DNA from: Cycas panzhihuaensis
Lineage: Eukaryota; Cycadophyta
Length of the DNA: 64,000 nt
Direction of reading: 5' to 3'
Assembly (NCBI GenBank): GCA_023213395.1
Contig: CM041465.1
Coordinates: 115,017,741-115,081,740, forward strand
In this document: positions 53,451-64,000 of the stretch, piece after piece
Numbering within the stretch: the stretch's first letter is position 1
Layout: each line of letters opens with the position of its first letter
Made by a program: the position numbers and the translations under genes
Notes under the pieces: model-generated
Seen by the model: only the letters and a program-made list of their open reading frames with translations
Database searches by the model: none
Told to the model about the DNA's origin: nothing

Positions 53451-55540
53451 AATGATAACTTCATTGAGGATGATATTGGTGTTATGTCGAAACTTTTTAG
53501 ACTTTAGTTTTCTAAGTGTTTTGATGAAAATGTCTGTAACATGTTCTTTAGTAGATCAATACACCAGATTAACTTCTCTATCTTGCACATGTTCATGGAA
53601 GAGATAATGACAAACCTCAATATGTTTAGTATATGCATGGAATACAAGGTTCTTGGTCATCTTTAGTACACTATGATTATCATAATATATGAGTGTGGCT
53701 TGGGTATGTTTAAGACCAAATTCTACAAGAATCCTACATAGCTAGATTTCCTTATTAGTGGCATGAATAACTACTTTGTACTCTACTTCAATGGAGGAAA
53801 GTGTAACATTGGGTTATTTTTTACAACTCTAAGAAATAGTAGTTGAGTTCATGTTGAAACAATGACATAGAGTTGAATGGTAAGATTCTTGGGAACCATC
53901 CCATTTTACATCTATAAATCCTTTTAAAATAAGAGTGTCAGCTTATTTGTAATTAAGTCTATGTTGCAAGGTACCATGAATATATTTGAGAATCCTAGTG
54001 GTGGCTTTCTAATATGGCATTTTAGGCTATGGCATGAACTTAGAATAGATCTCAAATCCATATGAAATATTTGGGCAAGTGTGAGTGAGATAAATTAAAC
54101 TCCCCATAAGTTGCCTATAAAGTGTGGGATTGACAAGTTTTCCTTGTTCATATATAGTGAGTTTTGTACCAGTCTTTATGGAAATAAGTGAAGCTTTGTA
54201 GTCACTCATTTTGAATCACTATAGAATCTCATTTGTATACTTTGACTATGATAGGAAGATATATCCCATTTTTTACCATACTTTAATTCCAAAGAAATAA
54301 TGGAGTAGTTTAAGGTCAGTCATCTCAAAGCTAATATTCAGTTCTTATTGGAGACTAGTAATGCCATCATTGTCATGTCATGTGATCGATAAATCATCCA
54401 TATATAAAACAATGATGATAATCAAATTATTTCAGATCTAAATATAGAGATTAAGATTGGAGGATAAATGGTTTAGTCCATACATAATAAAAAGACATCA
54501 ATTTTAACATACTAGGAATAAGGTGCCTATTTGAGACTATAAAGAGCTTTCTTGAGCTTACAAATTAAGTGTTCTTTACTAAGAACAACATAGCTAGGAG
54601 GTTGTCTCAAATATATTTTTTCTATAAATTCTTTATTAAGGAAATCACTCTTCATATTCATTTGATACACTGGCCATTTAAACTTGATAACAAGTGATAT
54701 AACCAAATGGAAGGTAATCATATTAGCAACTAGGGTGAAGGTTTCTTTATGATCAATGCCTTCTTACTATTTAAATTCTTTTATAACTAGGCATGATTTA
54801 TGTCACTCAATGAAGCCATTAACATGATATTTTATTTTATACAACCAACGATAATCAATTGGCTTTTGACCAATTCATCTCTTCATCTATTGTAGCCTGC
54901 CACATTTGGTATTTAACTACCTCCTCAAATATAGAAGGTTCGAGAGCTTGAAGAACTTGTGCCATTAATGCAAAGTTGGTTGGATGCCTTAGTTTTAGTT
55001 CCCTCTTGGGAGATCCTAGAGGTGGAGGAGCATCTTTCATAACTTACAAATACCACTTTAAAAGTTTTCTAATACCTGCAACTTCAACTTGAAAGTCATC
55101 TATGGACAATGGTGGTACTATAAAAGTGGTTATTGATGTGAAAGGTAATGCAGGAGGAGTTGATAAAGGACTTAGAGAATAAGAGGTTGAAGGAATAAAA
55201 GGGTCCATAATCAATGCAAGAGGTACTTCTAGCATATCAACATCATCATTAGTAAGAAACTGAAGTTGTGATATGTCCAAGTCGTGGTTGCCCTCTATAA
55301 ATAAAACATCCAGGGAGGATTGTTTCCTAATAGGATCATACACCTTATATACTTTGCATCTAGGTATATATATGATGAAAATATATTTCTAGGTCTTATT
55401 ATCCAATTTCTTTTTACTTTCTTTAAGAAAAAAATTATAGGTTATACAATTGAATATTCTCAGATGAGAGGTTATAGGCTTTTGTCCTAACCAAACCTCC
55501 TTGGGTGTCATATCCCTAATTGTTATATATGACCAACCTA
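53451..55540 (-). pseudogene. pol: Third Copia element: RNase H, RT and linker remnant
   Basis: Minus strand, right to left: linker and integrase end ('PIRKQSSLDVLF', 55,044-55,343); 'MKDAPPPLGSPKRELKLRHPTNF' and 'WQATIDEEMNW' (54,855-55,040); RT 'QMNMKSDFLNKEFIEKIYLRQPPSY' and 'LKKALYSLK' (54,527-54,721); 'YRQLMGSLIYLTHTCPNISY' (54,027-54,209); and RNase H down to 53,451. Each piece is open for 60-100 codons but they are separated by stops and frame changes. Gag, protease and the integrase core are missing or unreadable to the right. Confidence 0.82.
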
Positions 55541-57869
55541 TATATAAATGTACTAAGGATAAACTATGGCATCAATACTTAGGTCATCTCAACATGTAGA
55601 GTCTCAACCTCATGTTCAGGCTTCAAATGATTTATGGGTTGTCAAAAATTTAAAAAACATCTACTCTATTTCATTTTTGGTAATTTATGCACTAATTGAA
55701 TTCTAAACATGATCATTATTATAGAAGAAAAAGTATTTGCCTTGTAATATCAACTTAAATGCCTAAAGGAATAGCCACTGATGAAGAGAGAAATAGAGAA
55801 TTTCTAAGAATCATTGCATGTAATTATTGTTAATGAAATTACCCATGAAAATTAAGCTCATATGAGATGATTTCTTTTGTAAAATATTTTAATATCATAA
55901 AAAGATTTGTAAAGTTTATTATAAATTTAATTATTTTTATAAATTTTAAGAATTGGAGGCTAGATTTTTCAATTAGCAAGCAGTCACATGATGAGCCTAT
56001 AGGACTAGGGGCTAAACGACAAAGGGGACAAAGTCTAAAATGGAGTAAACTGAATTAAATATTTTTTAATTAAAAAATAAGATAAATTTTAAAATCTAAA
56101 TATAATTCTTAAGGACGACATAAATTTTTGTGGTACACTAGCATATTTTCTTTTTGAACTTCTCACTCAAATGTTAGAATTAGGTGCCATTAGTTACATT
56201 AAAAAGAGCACTTTAAGATAATCAAAATGAGTGGTCACAATGCATATTTTAGAATTTAGAAGACTAGTATTTTAATTAGTAAAGTTTATATAAATACTTA
56301 AAACTTTGTAAAAAGTTTATTTCATGACAATTTTCAGATCTATTTTCACGTCTTATAATTTTTCAATATTCTTAATAGTATGGTAAAGTTATTTTAGCAT
56401 TTAGATGTATGAAAAAATATGTTTAGTTCAAAATTAAGTAAAAATTACTAATTTATGATAGTTTGAAGGTTTTTAAGAACCCTTTTTATACTTATGAGAG
56501 TTTTTTCTTGTATATCACATTTGGTATTTTCTTGTTGGTAGCTATATTATTGTGTTTTAACAAAAGATGCTTCATGAAAGTATATTTGGTTATCAATAAA
56601 CTTGGAAAGTTTAAACTCCAAGTGATATTCATCTATATCCTTGAAGAAACCACATAAGCTTTAAAGTGTATCTTACTCATATCCTTGAAGGAACCATGAA
56701 TTAAATGTTTCAAGTAAGAATGAAGCTGCTTTGGTACTTAACTTATTTTCTTGGTAGATCTGTTTCCAAAATGAAGTTGACTAATGATGATTGAACCATG
56801 TCTCCAAAGGAGGTTCCTATTTAACTGGCGATTGTAGTAGCTAGTTACCCATGTATTCTGGTAGATAAATCTTGTTTCATATAAACTTCAATATATTTAG
56901 TTTGTAGCTTATGAATATAACTAGTATAATATGAAGATAATCTTCATTTGATCCAACAGATTTAGAGTAGGTAGGTGATGCATGTTTTTTGTCTCAACAT
57001 AATGTTATAGATGTTATATTAAATATTATTGGGAGGGGGTATTAAAATATAATATTTAATATGAGTTTATGTATGTCTCTCTTATCTTTTATATTGAGTT
57101 ATTAAGATGTATGCATGTGGTGCACACATATTCATGTAAATATCCTATTAGTAGACATAAGGGTTCTTACATTTGATTAGACAAGTATGAGGTGAAATGT
57201 ACTATAAGAATGTATTTATACCTAATGTAATACTACTAAGGTGATCATTTTCTTAGATCTTTATTATTTTTTGTATTGTACAAACTTCATCTTTTATTTA
57301 TTTATTTATTACTTTATCATTAATCCCTTATACTTGTTGCATATTAGACATATGGTAATTTTACAAATAATCTCAAAATTTTATTTTTTGATAGGGATAA
57401 ACTTGCCTTGAATATCATTGTAAATAATACAACCAAATATATCTCTAAGGGATATAAATGGGATAAAAAATAAATTAAATTGATTATTATTTACCAAAAG
57501 AATCAAGCATATATTAGGATATTAAGGGACTATACCATATGGTGCCCAAATATAAGAAGACTAAGAAAAAAAAAATGATTACTATCACTCTGTGAGGTCT
57601 CATAAATATAAAGGGTGGTCTCTTATATTCATGCCATATAGTGAGGGTATGTGAGCCCTTATACATGAATGTTATGTAGAAAATAATTCACTAATAATGA
57701 GCTTGCACTATCTAATAAGTCTCATGATTATACGTTATTATACTAGCATTTAGGTCTCATGGTCAAGGTAGCTATATAACAAATCTTTCCTCTTGAGATA
57801 CTAAGTCCTTAAAGCTAAGAAGATGTGGATGTTATCAAACAAATTCTACTGATTGCCATGTTACTTCTT
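55541..57869. other. AT-rich DNA, no gene seen
   Basis: No protein homology recognised on either strand. A possible PPT and LTR start (GGGAGGGGGTATTAAAATATAAT, 57,030-57,055, +) resembles the border at 53,441, but no second copy confirms it. Short open frames (55,867-56,058 and 56,463-56,657) are Lys/Phe/Ile-rich and look random. Confidence 0.5.
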
Positions 57870-60720
57870 TTAGCTCACAATTAACCTAGTGTATATGGTA
57901 CTCAAAGATGGTTTAGTTGTAAAGGTAGCATTGATGACTAGCCATGATGTAGTCAAGGGGAACAATAAGAATTTATTCATTATCAAGGATGGAGAGGTTA
58001 GTTTGGGTGGTGGTGGATTTTCTAAGGTATTTCTTGAGGTAGGAGATGTGGAAGATATTGTAAATTTTGGTGTTAAGGGAAAGGTCAAGAGTATAGATAA
58101 CCTCTTTGATATATTAGAGAATTTTGTATAGGTCATAATAGTGGGGGTTTAGTTTGTGCTTTTTATGTTATTTAAAAGATTGTTATTTGTATGGTTAGAG
58201 GTAAAGAACTACTAGGCCATCTACAGAAAAATATTAGTTAAAATAGTGTGTTGATAAGTTATTTCATATAGTTACGAGTAATGGAGAGGTTTTGTTTTAA
58301 TATGTGAATAATCTAATCCATGTCTTAGAGCTTCTACTAGATAACAATTATATATAGGTTAGTAAGAAGTATGTGGCAAGATGGCTAAAGGTAGTTGTAA
58401 AGAGCCATGAATAGAAATACACTAATAGAAGAGTGGTAATAGGAGTTGTACCAATATTTGGTAAGGGCTAACTAGGATGTCCATTTGCTATAGTGTTACA
58501 ATATGAAGTAGTATAACTAGGTTTCTAATAATTTTTTGAGGACTTCTGATTGGACATCAATTTGGGGGTGGTAGATTGAGCTTATATTTAAGGAGATGCC
58601 TAATAGATAAAAGAACTCTTACTAGAATAAACTTATAAATTTAAGGTCCCAACCATAAGCCATGGTGGATGGAATAACATAAAGGTGAAAGACTAATTAG
58701 ATGTAGAAGTTGGCAAGGCTTAGGGATTTATCCAAGGAGTGAATGAATAGGAAGTGGGCATACTTGGTTAATTTATCAATGATGATTAGGATAGAGTATA
58801 AATAAGTGGGTGGAGGGAGGGTAATGATAAAGTCTATGGTGGTATTTTGCTATTTACCTTAGAGAATATGGAGAGGTTAGAGGAGGCTTAGTTAGGTAGT
58901 AATTTCTAGTTTATTACTATAGCACATGTCATATTATAAGATAATGTGAGGATGTGGCATTTCATTCATGGTCAATAAAAGTCAGTGCAAATATGATAAT
59001 GAATTTTATAAAATCTAGAATGGCCTCCCAGGGGATGGAATGGTTTTCTGAGAGGATGTAAGAAATAAAGATGGATATTAGGTGGACAACAAGACAGTTC
59101 TTATAGAGGAGCTGATTATTATAGAGGGACTAGTTGGACAGGGTGTGGACTTTCATGGTCCATTAGGAATGGTAAAAATAACATTGGTTAGCAGTGTCCA
59201 ACTTGGATAACTAAGTGGGATGAGGCTCAAAGATCACTTGAAGGGTTGGGGTAGTGGGGAGGTGAGAGAGAGCATTGGCAATAATATCATCCTTACCTTT
59301 CTTATAGGTGATAGCAAAGTCAAAGACTTGGACTTTGTTAACCTACTTAGCCTACTCTTCTAAGAAGATTGACTAGTCTAGGAGGATGTAGAGGCTATGG
59401 TTGTTAGTCAAGATGGTAAATTTAGACTTAAGGAGGTATTGGTGCCATTTATTGAGGGTATAAAGGATGGCTTTCATTTCTTTTTGATAGGTAGAGAGAT
59501 GACACTTATGTTCCTTAAGTTTGTAGTTCTTAAAGGCGATGGAGTATAAGTTATATATGAGAACTACACTAATTCTAAATATAAAGATATTATACTCAAG
59601 ATAGAATGGTTGGAAGAAGTCGAGTGTGGCTTATAATTATTTTAAGATGGTTGAAGGGTCAACTCTAATGGGGGTCTATTAGAAGGAGTATTTATAGAGA
59701 AGATTAGTTAATAGGGCAATGATAGAGGTATAATCTTTAATAAAGTGTCAATAGAATCTAGCGAGTCCAAGGAAGGTATAGAGTTAGGTGACATTTTTTG
59801 GTGTAGGCAAAGAAATGATAATAAATATTTTATCAAGGTTGATATAAATTCCTTTGTTAGAAATAATGTATATAAGGTATTATAGTTAGAACTATACAAC
59901 ATTGCATTTGAAGAGTTTGGTATATAATTGTTGTTAGGCAGGGATTTACAAGATGTTCTAAGATGATAGAGGTACTAGGCTAGGTTGGTATTATTATAAA
60001 TAAGTATGTTATTGAAAAAGACTATGACAAACTTATAGAGGTAGCATATAAAGATGAGGTGATATGTAGTCACTCTCGTAAATAATATTCAAAAATATTA
60101 TTAATTGAATTAAATTATTTCCATTTGATGTCTATTTGTATAATATGTCACGTATTTATGATTGTCTATTGAAGGGATGTGACTTATTTATTAATAGTCA
60201 TCCCCCTTCATTAACTGAGTTAATTAATAGGTTTGTTACAAGAGATTTCATTCATGAGTGCTTAAAAAGTGGTGAGAGCATTGTAGAGACTAAATGGCAT
60301 AAATTAAAATTCAAAGTGGCCATGATCAATATAGGAGGCTATTTTTTATAGATCATTGGGAAATGTGAGAATTTAATGGTATCCCAATTGGAGGTTGAGT
60401 TTGGAAAACACTGATGTGTCATGGATTTCATCTAATCTATCATTAATGTGAGGGGGGTGGGTTTTTTTTATTTTTAAAATTATGACTTTATTCAATTCTT
60501 AGTAATCAATATATAAACAAAAAGATCTATCCTTTTTTTAGATAAGGACAATGGGGGCAACACAAGGGATTTTACCAGGTTGGATGATATGCATGTTAAG
60601 GAGTTTTATAATAAAATTTCTGATTTTATTTTTTTAGAAATAAATGTTATAATAGGGTCATGGGGCTTTTTGATCTCAATGGTATTAGATAATATCTAAT
60701 CTTAGGTTAGGAGATTAATA
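57870..60720 (-). pseudogene. pol: Ty3/gypsy pol remnant (RT, RNase H, integrase)
   Basis: Minus strand, right to left. RT: 'IQPGKIPCVAPIVLI' and 'KKDRSFCLYIDY' (about 60,480-60,600), 'GHFEF*FMPFSLYNALTTF' (about 60,300), a break or small insert at about 60,100-60,240, then FFNN for the catalytic FFDD ('IVFFNNILIYNNT', about 60,020). RNase H at 59,300-59,800 and integrase at 58,140-59,250 are only partly readable. The integrase C-terminus at 57,870-58,136 has 'YNIFHISYLKKY' and a chromodomain-like end. Fits a Tekay/Del-type chromovirus, but the lineage is a guess. No LTRs found. Confidence 0.7.
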
Positions 60721-63700
60721 TGCACCCCTTTAATGCGTGCTATGGGATCATGGCATACATACTTCTTAATATAATAGTCATAGGTCGACTAGGAGGTTTT
60801 GGAATATAATTGGACAACTATAATATGGCATACATTATAAATATATATTGATTTTTTATAATATAATTAGACATGATCATTTCTTATAAGTATATTGTGT
60901 TATATATTTGTACATATTTTATTTATTGTACTTATATATGATATTATAGTATTAATATATTTGTTATCATCCATTGATGATATCAAATTATATAATTTTT
61001 AACATGGTATTTGAGCTATTATTTAGCCTAAGGGCATTTATAAGAATATGAGTATGTCCACCTATTTGTGCTTATTTAGAACTTGTTTTAGGTGCATTTA
61101 TTTGTGGGAGTGAGGGGGGGTTTATCTTATGTAAGGTGAAGTTTACTACAAGTTGGTGGGAAGGCTATCAAGCCATACTTTTGTAAGGTGCCTGTAACAT
61201 ATTGATACATGTACTTTGATCATGTTAGTGTAGGATCTTGAATAACATATTGGTTCATATATTTAAAGAGCATATTGATGCCTAAGCCATTGAAAATCTA
61301 GTTAAAGCATAGGTGTTATGGTTATTTGAATTTAAATTCCACGGAGGTTTGTTGTATAGTTTTATTCATTTATTAAACTATTTTTATTTGCATATTGGCA
61401 CCAAAATACATGTACATATACATGTATTATTTGTTATTGATGAATAAAATTTTAGGTATAGGATTGATCACCCTATCAAAGCTAATTTTCCATATATTTT
61501 ATTGAAGGGTAGGTTTATTAAGGGTTTTGTAATAAATTTATGCATGTACGGAGTCCATATTTAGTGCAATAATTATGTTTAGCTCCTCTTAATGGTGATG
61601 TGGCTATTTGGTTGATGTTTTAAAGATTATTATAGCCTTAAATCAAAGATAATGATAGATCTACAATGAAATCCTGGCCTATTATTGGGTTTTCTACTGT
61701 TAAATGGTTATAGGATATGGTGTGAAGAGTCTGATGGTGCATTTTTGCTCCTAGTAAATGCATATAATACTTTATTATCTTATTTTATAGATGGGAAAAT
61801 GAGAGTTTGTCCAGCTAGCTTGGTGATTTGAGCTTGTTTTCCCTCTATTTTGATAAGACTTTTGAGTTTTTTACTTGTTGGAGAGGTTCCATAATGCATG
61901 TGAGGCAAATCCACTATTAAATATATAACTCATGGCTTCTTTAAGCAAAAAATATTGATCATAGGGTTCATATAGTTTTTGGGAAATCTCCATGAGAAAT
62001 TAATATTTTTCTCCATGTTTTGAGCATGTTTTTCACTAAATATTATGTCTATAGTGGTGCCACATTATGAGGAAGTGATATTTAGCCTTAAATCTATTAT
62101 TTATAGTGTGATATAATAAAAAACTATGATTGTAGGTTTTGTTTTATCATGGGCTACCTCCTTTATTTATGAGAAATTTTCTTCTTATTCTAAGGACTAT
62201 TTCTTTTATTTTCTCCTCTTGGGGTAGTGAAGGGGTTGGGGGGGGGGGGGGGGGGTGGGGGTGTTGAAGGAGGTAGAAGGTCCAACTATATAGTGTAAAA
62301 CTCAGATCTAAAGTTGGTTTGGTATTTGGTAGATTGCATAATGAGAGTTTCTCCTAATATTGCACATTTTTCCACTATGCACCATTTGACTATGCACCTA
62401 CACAATGTTAATTTTTTTTAAAATTTTTATAATCTAAGGTTTAATATATGCACTAAACTATTTTTAAATTTTGGTTGAGCTTTGTTGAGTCCCTTAATAG
62501 ATCATATGGTACTTTTTCATGACTATGGGCTAATTTGAAAAGAGCTAAAAATATAAATTTTTATCTTTTTTACCTTTTTAATGACTCGTGCTCACAGAAA
62601 CCTAATAACTTCCTCATATGATGTTAGAGTTTAGTTCTATCTATTGAATTAAAGAGATGACTCATGTGGCTTCATAACAAGTGGTTACAAGATATGCTTT
62701 GAATATTTTTTATAGTATATTTTAATACTTAAATTTCCAGTTATAGTTTAACAAGGTGTTATTTGAGTAAAAAATGGAACCTATGCTTAAATGAAGAGGT
62801 ATTTTATCATATATTTTGGCTTGGATAACCATTTATGTAGTGTGTTCTATGGTATAGTAGATATAGCTATTGGAATATTGAATTTTGTGAAAGTTATTGT
62901 AATGCTTAATTAGTAGATGAGTGGTTATTGGTTGATGTAAATGATTCTCACACATGATCTTATTAGTTTATGTATTAGTGAAATATCATTAGATGATAAT
63001 AAGATGATATAACTATATAAGGGCAATGCATATTATAAAGCAAATTAAATCACCTAGCCCTCCTTGTAAGGCTAGATGATTTATCATGAGGATTATTGAT
63101 TATGTTTTATCAATATGAGACTTTATATATATTTGGAGGTGTTTTTTTCCATTCATAGGTTTTCTACATTAAACATGGTGTCACATATGATGATTGCTTG
63201 ATTGAATTTCCCCCCCTATCCTTATTCCTTAATTATGTTCATTATATTGTTAATTCATCATGTGATTATATTTATCTATCTTCTTGATTATATAAGTCAT
63301 TACCTATATAAGAATTTTAATATTATATCAAAGCTTTTGTATAAGTCATTCCATATATTTTAAAATGGCATAAGAGCATATATGAAGAGATATTAAGAAA
63401 ACTTATTAGAGCAAAGATGAAAGTCCTAAGAAGATATCATATCAAAAGAAGGAAGCAATTTAATACATATATTAAAGGTCAGTTATACATAGTGACAATC
63501 TTCATTATTTGTTAATGATCCATATATGTATTGTATAAGTTAATGATAAAAACTAGTATGACTCAATTATGTACTCTCCCCTTGTCTTCAATAGAACTCA
63601 AGTAAGAAGAGAACACATAGGAGAATAACAATCATATTACGAAGATAATATGCTTATATTACCAATATGGAAGTATAAGTATAATACATAATAGATTAAG

Positions 63701-64000
63701 GCAAACCTTAATTTATTACCAAGAAGGGGGTTGCACTAATTTAAGAAGGGAAAGCCTAATGCACTCTCATCTCTCCACCATATGTATCCACTATTTTTTT
63801 ATGGTCTTCCCCTCTAACCATTTTCCAATTACCTTTCAACTAATTCATAACTAACTTTCAACTAACTTCTAACTTACTCCAAACTAACTTCCAACTAACT
63901 TATTAGTAACAATTTGTTAACATTAATAAAAATTATATCAGCCATTATAATTACAATCTAGGGTCCTAGTCATACTCTAATTGTAAACTAGTCATAATTA
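60721..64000. other. AT-rich DNA, no gene seen
   Basis: No ORF above about 60 codons with recognisable content, no LTR pair, no PBS. The only prominent landmark is the G-run at 62,238. Confidence 0.5.
62238..62261 (+). repeat. G18 homopolymer followed by T and G5
   Basis: Eighteen G in a row, T, then five G. It could fold as G-quadruplex, but long homopolymers are also prone to sequencing or assembly error. Confidence 0.85.

Noticed and set aside
55867-56657. Two short plus-strand frames (55,867-56,058; 56,463-56,657)
   Set aside because: Ile/Phe/Lys-rich translations of AT-rich DNA without motif or homologous context.
57889-58131. Plus-strand 80-codon Gly/Val-rich frame
   Set aside because: Antisense of a Ty3/gypsy integrase C-terminus, which gives motif matches on the minus strand.
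1-64000. CRISPR arrays, prokaryotic operons, phage or defence systems
   Set aside because: No regularly spaced repeats, ribosome binding sites or prokaryotic gene families; all coding traces are plant LTR-retrotransposon proteins.

Overview
The window reads as plant nuclear DNA from a large, repeat-rich genome (seed plant likely, species not determinable). Every interpretable coding trace is LTR-retrotransposon protein; I see no host gene, rRNA, tRNA gene, CRISPR array or bacterial-style operon. Most elements are old and decayed, and they are nested inside one another. LAYOUT. (1) The frame of most of the window is one ancient Ty3/gypsy element of the Tat type lying on the minus strand. Its pieces appear in the right order from about 1.4 kb to 50.5 kb: archaeal-type RNase H (1,410-1,676, -), an opposite-strand plant-mobile-domain (PMD) gene (exon 1 near 2,130-2,260 and later exon near 19,770-20,700, +), integrase (21,450-21,905 and 34,260-34,900, -), RT (35,560-35,690 and 38,044-38,900, -), protease/gag (39,000-40,541 and 48,163-49,100, -), and a decayed primer binding site (50,506-50,523, -). 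(2) It has been split by later insertions. A complete, younger Tat-type element (2,643-19,457, +) has 2.69 kb LTRs and a perfect GATGG target duplication. A Copia element (about 21,925-34,259, +) itself contains a Ty3/gypsy element (26,406-33,165, -) and another small insert. An unidentified AT-rich insert lies at about 35,694-38,043. A second Copia element with short LTRs occupies 40,542-48,162 (-). (3) Right of 50.5 kb come an orphan gag remnant (51.6-53.0 kb, -), a third Copia remnant (about 53.0-55.5 kb, -), a Ty3/gypsy pol remnant (57.9-60.7 kb, -) and AT-rich DNA I cannot assign. HOW THE YOUNGER TAT ELEMENT IS BUILT. LTR, PBS, a single long gag-pro-RT-RNH-IN reading frame (5,508-12,173), then a 4.6 kb tail that holds two extra genes. 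On the opposite strand there is a PMD gene with its own TATA box, two GT-AG introns (the second with a textbook TACTAAC branch site), an acidic D/G-rich stretch and a coiled-coil C-terminus (15,387 down to about 12,835). On the sense strand there is an intact archaeal-type RNase H ORF (15,928-16,350). The gag-pol frame has 23 internal stops and no frameshift. The ancient element carries the same PMD/RNase H pair in the same relative orientation, and the younger element landed in intron 1 of the older PMD gene. This paired tail is the most interesting content of the window.
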